Part shown: one piece after another, positions 60,699 to 64,000 of the stretch
Numbering within the stretch: the stretch's first letter is position 1
Layout: every line of letters starts with the position of its first letter
Origin: Bacteroidales bacterium
GTDB taxonomy: Bacteria; Bacteroidota; Bacteroidia; Bacteroidales; P3
Direction of reading: 5' to 3'
DNA: 64,000 nucleotides
Assembly: GCA_016296345.1 (NCBI GenBank)
Contig: JAEDJL010000004.1
Span: 1-64,000, forward strand
Program-made: the position numbers and the translations under genes
Notes under the pieces: model-generated
Told to the model about the DNA's origin: nothing
Databases searched by the model: none
What the model saw: only the letters and a program-made list of their open reading frames with translations

Positions 60699-60738
60699 AA
60701 ACGGTGTATCAAATCTGTCAAATGTTGATACACCGTTT
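60699..60738 (-). terminator. Terminator after dsbD
   Basis: AAACGGTGTATCA (60699-60711) pairs with TGATACACCGTTT (60726-60738). Reading the minus strand, TTTTCTTTTG follows. Confidence 0.85.
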
Positions 60739-60755
60739 GTTATTCAGGTTTTTGT

Positions 60756-62828
60756 TTATTTGTTCTTGAAGTTTGTCAAGCCCTCATCGAGGAATTTCAC
60801 AAAGTTTTCGATGTTTCTGTCGTATGATTTAGGCTCTTTGGTGAGCAGATTGCCCTCCGAGTCCATCAAAACGTACAATGGTTGTGCGTTTGCGTTGAAG
60901 TGTTCGATTTGATAATTGTGATTTTTCTTTCCGAGTGTCTTTATGGTCTTTCCGTCTTTGGTTTTGACCCATTCACTCTCGGGGAGCTTGATGTTATTCA
61001 CGTCTGCATACAAGGCAACCATCACATAATCTTCCGTAAGTCTCTTTTTGACCTGAGGATCGACCCATACATAGTTCTCCATCTCACGACAATTTGCACA
61101 AGTCTTGCCCGTAAAGTCTATAAACAACGGTTTGTTCACCTGCTTTGCATAAGCCTTTGCCTCTTCGAGGTCAAAGAAACCCTCAAAGCCCGTAGGGAGG
61201 TGCAATTCTTTGGCATACTTTCTATCGACAGGAAGTTTTGATGTTCCAACTGCCTCTGCACTCACCGTGTTTTCGGATATTATTCTCTGCAAGTCGAAGT
61301 CTTGGGTTGTCGCAGGCGGAATGTATCCCGATATTGCCTTCAAAGGAGCGCCCCACATACCCGGAAGCATATATATAACGAAAGAGAATGTTATCAAAGC
61401 GAGGAACAAGCGTGGCACACTGATTTTTTCCAATGGCTCATCGCCTTTGAAGCGAAGTTTTCCCAAAAGATAAAATCCCAACATGGAGAATACCACTATC
61501 CACAAGGCAAGATAGGTCTCTCTGTCCAAGATGCCCCAGCCTGCGGACAAGTCTGCCATCGACAAGAACTTCAATCCCAAAGCTATTTCTATAAATCCGA
61601 ATACTATTTTTACGGTATTGAGCCATGAACCGGACTTCAAGTTCTTCAAAACCGAAGGAAACATTGCCAAAAGTGTGAATGGCAATGCAAATCCGATGGC
61701 AAATCCAAGCATGGAGACCAAAAATACCCAGCTGTTGCTCGATCCCGACGCCATTTCGATGAGTGCAGCTCCCAAGATAGGACCTGTGCAGGAGAATGAG
61801 ACCAATACGGTTGTCAAGGCGATGAAGAATGTTCCCAAATAGCCGCCTTTGTCTGCTTTCTGGTCCGATTTGTTTATCAATCCGCTCGGCATGGTGATTT
61901 CAAACAAGCCGAAGAACGAGAAAGCGAAAATCATGAAGATTATAAAGAATATAAGGTTTGGTATCCAGTGGGTAGAGATGATGTACATTGCATCTTTGCC
62001 CAACAAAAGTGTCAATGCCAATCCCAAAACGGCAAACATAAATACTATGCTTGCTCCAAAGAAGTAAGCCTGACGGCGACCCTGCTTGCTCGATTTGTTT
62101 CCCTTCATGAAGAAAGATATTGTCATCGGAATCATAGGAAAAACGCAAGGGGTGATAAGTGCCAACAGTCCTGCGGCAAAGGAAACAAAGAACACAGTCC
62201 AAGGAGATTTGTCTTTGGTTGCTTCGCTCTGTGTGGTGGCAGTGGTTTCTGCTTGTGCAACTTCTGCACTCTGAGTAGCAACTGCTTGTTCGGCGTTGCT
62301 GTTCTGCTCGTCTGTCTTCTCGTCTGCAACTTCTTCGGTTACAGGAGCTGAGCTTGCCACATTGAAGTTAGGATTTCCTTTGACGTCAAAGCTGAACGAC
62401 ACTTCGTCGGGAGGAATGCAGCTTCCCTTTTCGCATAGTTGGAACTCCACACTTCCTTTGACCTTGAAGTCTTGGGTGCTTTTTACTTTAATTCTTTGAC
62501 GGAAGGTAACATCTTTCTTGAAAAATCGGGAAGAATCCTTTGCAAATACATCATACTCTGCTATTGCCGCAGGTTCTTTTACTCCCCCTATTCTCTCATA
62601 AAGATTGGTTTTGTCAAAAGAGAACACTATAGGGTTCTCTGTGCCTTTGGTGTGTTGTGAATAGATGTGCCAATCGCCCGAAAGTTTGCAATGCAAAATC
62701 AATTCGGTAATCGAATCATTGATTTTCTTGGTTTTGAAGTCCCACTTGGCAGGACTTTGGGCATAAACTCCCATCGACAAGATTAAACTTGCCAGAATAA
62801 TGATACAAGATTTGCTCGTCTGCTTCAT
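60756..62828 (-). CDS. dsbD: Thiol:disulfide interchange protein DsbD
   Basis: This 690-residue protein has a signal peptide, then an N-terminal periplasmic immunoglobulin-like domain (CEKGSCIPPDEVSFSF carries the domain's Cys pair). An Ala/Glu/Gln-rich linker near 165-205 is followed by an eight-helix core with Cys in ALITPCVFPMIPM and VSFSCTGPILG, and a C-terminal thioredoxin-like domain with CANC (577-580). It moves electrons from cytosolic thioredoxin to periplasmic disulfide reductants. It follows envC by 19 bases. Confidence 0.95.
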   Translation of the reverse strand: MKQTSKSCIIILASLILSMGVYAQSPAKWDFKTKKINDSITELILHCKLSGDWHIYSQHTKGTENPIVFSFDKTNLYERIGGVKEPAAIAEYDVFAKDSSRFFKKDVTFRQRIKVKSTQDFKVKGSVEFQLCEKGSCIPPDEVSFSFDVKGNPNFNVASSAPVTEEVADEKTDEQNSNAEQAVATQSAEVAQAETTATTQSEATKDKSPWTVFFVSFAAGLLALITPCVFPMIPMTISFFMKGNKSSKQGRRQAYFFGASIVFMFAVLGLALTLLLGKDAMYIISTHWIPNLIFFIIFMIFAFSFFGLFEITMPSGLINKSDQKADKGGYLGTFFIALTTVLVSFSCTGPILGAALIEMASGSSNSWVFLVSMLGFAIGFALPFTLLAMFPSVLKNLKSGSWLNTVKIVFGFIEIALGLKFLSMADLSAGWGILDRETYLALWIVVFSMLGFYLLGKLRFKGDEPLEKISVPRLFLALITFSFVIYMLPGMWGAPLKAISGYIPPATTQDFDLQRIISENTVSAEAVGTSKLPVDRKYAKELHLPTGFEGFFDLEEAKAYAKQVNKPLFIDFTGKTCANCREMENYVWVDPQVKKRLTEDYVMVALYADVNNIKLPESEWVKTKDGKTIKTLGKKNHNYQIEHFNANAQPLYVLMDSEGNLLTKEPKSYDRNIENFVKFLDEGLTNFKNK

Positions 62829-62847
62829 ATAATTTGTTTTATTATGT

Positions 62848-64000
62848 TTACTTACTTAACCAAACCGAAGGATTGAGGTGGTGAGTTCCCTTAAATATCT
62901 GAAACTTAAACTCACTTACTCCGTCCTCATTGGTGTTTACTATTCCTATTGTTTGTTTTGTCGATACCTTGGTGCCGGTCTTGACACTGACCGATTGTAA
63001 GTTGGCATAGACTGTCATGTATTCGCCATGGCGAATGATGACAACCATTCCCGAAGGACCTTTTGCAACTCTTGACACCTCACCTGCAAAGACTGCTCTG
63101 ATTGCAGAGCCTTTGGTCGTTCTGATGTCTATTCCTTTGTTTTCGACCTGAGTTCCCTTTATTTCGGGGTGAGGATGTACTCCGTATTGAGACACAACCA
63201 CTCCGGTGGCTGAGGGCCATGGCAGTTTGCCTTTGTTTGCCTCAAAATTGCTTGACAGAGCCACTTCTTCGGGAGTTGTTGCTATGGTGTAATTCTTTTT
63301 CTTTGCTGTCTCCATTGCAGTCTTGTTTGCTTCCACTTCTTTCTTGTTGGCTGTTGAAGACTTGGCTTGCTCTGCCATTTTTTTCTTTTTGGCTTCGGCA
63401 AGCTGCTTTTGCTTTTGTACCTCGGCTGCTATGGCGTTGTCAATCTGCTTTTGGAGTTTCTTGACTTGGGCTTGTTTGTTTTTGAGGTCTTTTGCAATTT
63501 GTTTCTCTTTCTTCTGCAAGTTCTTGACAGTCTTTTCTTTCTCTTTTTTCTCCTTTGCCAAGGCCTCGTTGTTCTTTATTTCTTGCTTCAAGAGGGTTTC
63601 CTGACTTGTTTTTTTGACTTCGAGTTCGTTGGTTCTCTTTGCAAGTTCGTTGGTTTTCTCTTTGATTTGCTGCAACTTCTTTTTCTGCATATCACCGAAC
63701 TGTCTGAAAAAGACATACCTCTGATAGGCTTCCTTATAGTCCTTGGCAGCAAAAATAAACAGCAATTTGTCGGTTGCTGTTCTGTTTCTCTGTGCATAAC
63801 GCAACATTTGGGCATAGCTTTCCTTCAAAACCTCGATTTCTTTGCACAATTCGCCGATTGATTTCTGGGTACTCTTAATCTCGTTGTTCAACATACCCAT
63901 TTGGGAGGTTATGTTCTTGATAAGGTTCTGGCGGCTGGCGATTTTCTTTTTGAGAACCTGCAACTCGGACGAAGACATCTTTTTTGTCTTCTTCGTTTCG
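62848..64000 (-). CDS. EnvC-like murein hydrolase activator with degenerate LytM domain, partial
   Basis: The frame is open to the right window edge; an internal ATG at 63978 gives 376 residues, but the signal peptide must lie outside. Visible residues 1 to about 235 are a long charged coiled coil (VLKKKIASRQNLIKNITSQ... to AEAKKKKMAEQAK). The C-terminal 115 form a LytM/M23 domain. Zinc ligands are lost: the usual HxGID reads NKGID and the usual LHFEI reads EFKFQIF. Lost ligands are the hallmark of EnvC/NlpD proteins, which activate cell-separation amidases. dsbD is co-oriented 19 bases downstream. Confidence 0.88.
   Translation of the reverse strand, partial: ETKKTKKMSSSELQVLKKKIASRQNLIKNITSQMGMLNNEIKSTQKSIGELCKEIEVLKESYAQMLRYAQRNRTATDKLLFIFAAKDYKEAYQRYVFFRQFGDMQKKKLQQIKEKTNELAKRTNELEVKKTSQETLLKQEIKNNEALAKEKKEKEKTVKNLQKKEKQIAKDLKNKQAQVKKLQKQIDNAIAAEVQKQKQLAEAKKKKMAEQAKSSTANKKEVEANKTAMETAKKKNYTIATTPEEVALSSNFEANKGKLPWPSATGVVVSQYGVHPHPEIKGTQVENKGIDIRTTKGSAIRAVFAGEVSRVAKGPSGMVVIIRHGEYMTVYANLQSVSVKTGTKVSTKQTIGIVNTNEDGVSEFKFQIFKGTHHLNPSVWLSK

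Overview
The window looks like the chromosome of a member of the Bacteroidota, most likely an anaerobic but oxygen-tolerant Bacteroidales species. The evidence is a gingipain-type C25 peptidase with a type IX secretion sorting tail, an S46 dipeptidyl-peptidase, SusD/gingipain-style lipoproteins, the rplM-rpsI-rpsB-tsf order, unlinked pheS and pheT, ferredoxin-dependent 2-oxoacid oxidoreductase together with Fe/Mn superoxide dismutase and OxyR, and promoters of the Bacteroidota type (TTTG, about 19 bases, TAnnTTTGC) in front of many genes. I cannot name a genus from sequence alone.

Layout: 1-5222 (minus) is the N-terminal part of a giant secreted protein of alternating adhesin and fibronectin type III modules, cut by the left edge. 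5561-11336 (minus) is a tight run: C25 peptidase, DUF4271 membrane protein, hemD, rnpA, yidD. 11629-20915 holds an ECF sigma factor, a DPP11-like peptidase, pheT with two unknown genes, an HNH nuclease and mreCD. 20954-22900 carries small secreted proteins and lipoproteins. 22929-31912 is radC, the ribosomal operon, rsmA, mntP, a threonine aldolase and a remarkable 905-residue fusion of a PP-loop protein (MurL-like glutamate epimerase) to a MurD ligase. 31958-40859 is pyrF, a redox protein, SOD, the four-gene oxidoreductase, an outer-membrane protein, a TPR protein, and a yitT-oxyR pair. 41243-46145 is a TolC/HlyD/two-permease exporter. 46411-53324 is tRNA-His, an M16 protease, a folate gene, lnt and a YfcC carrier. 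53325-55726 is an accessory patch, and 55727-64000 is housekeeping (recX, deacetylase, PPIase, pheS, folB, exosortase-like protein, exonuclease, dsbD, envC, the last cut by the right edge).

The least ordinary content is in three places. (1) The patch 53400-55700 contains two convergent copies of a structured RNA of about 260-280 nt. Each has its own promoter and terminator-like hairpin, and helices are preserved by compensatory changes between the copies. Each lies directly upstream of a small secreted protein gene. (2) A dispersed tandem repeat with a period of 21 bases (core AAAACGCCGTTTT and its inverse) occurs at four intergenic loci as 4-5 unit arrays, plus partial copies. A fifth array lies inside the MurL-MurD gene, where it encodes in-frame heptads. 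(3) The MurL-MurD fusion itself suggests that glutamate is ligated and then epimerised by one polypeptide. Envelope and secretion functions dominate the rest: T9SS cargo, lipoprotein maturation, cell-shape proteins, thiol transfer, an EnvC-like amidase activator and a stand-alone exosortase.
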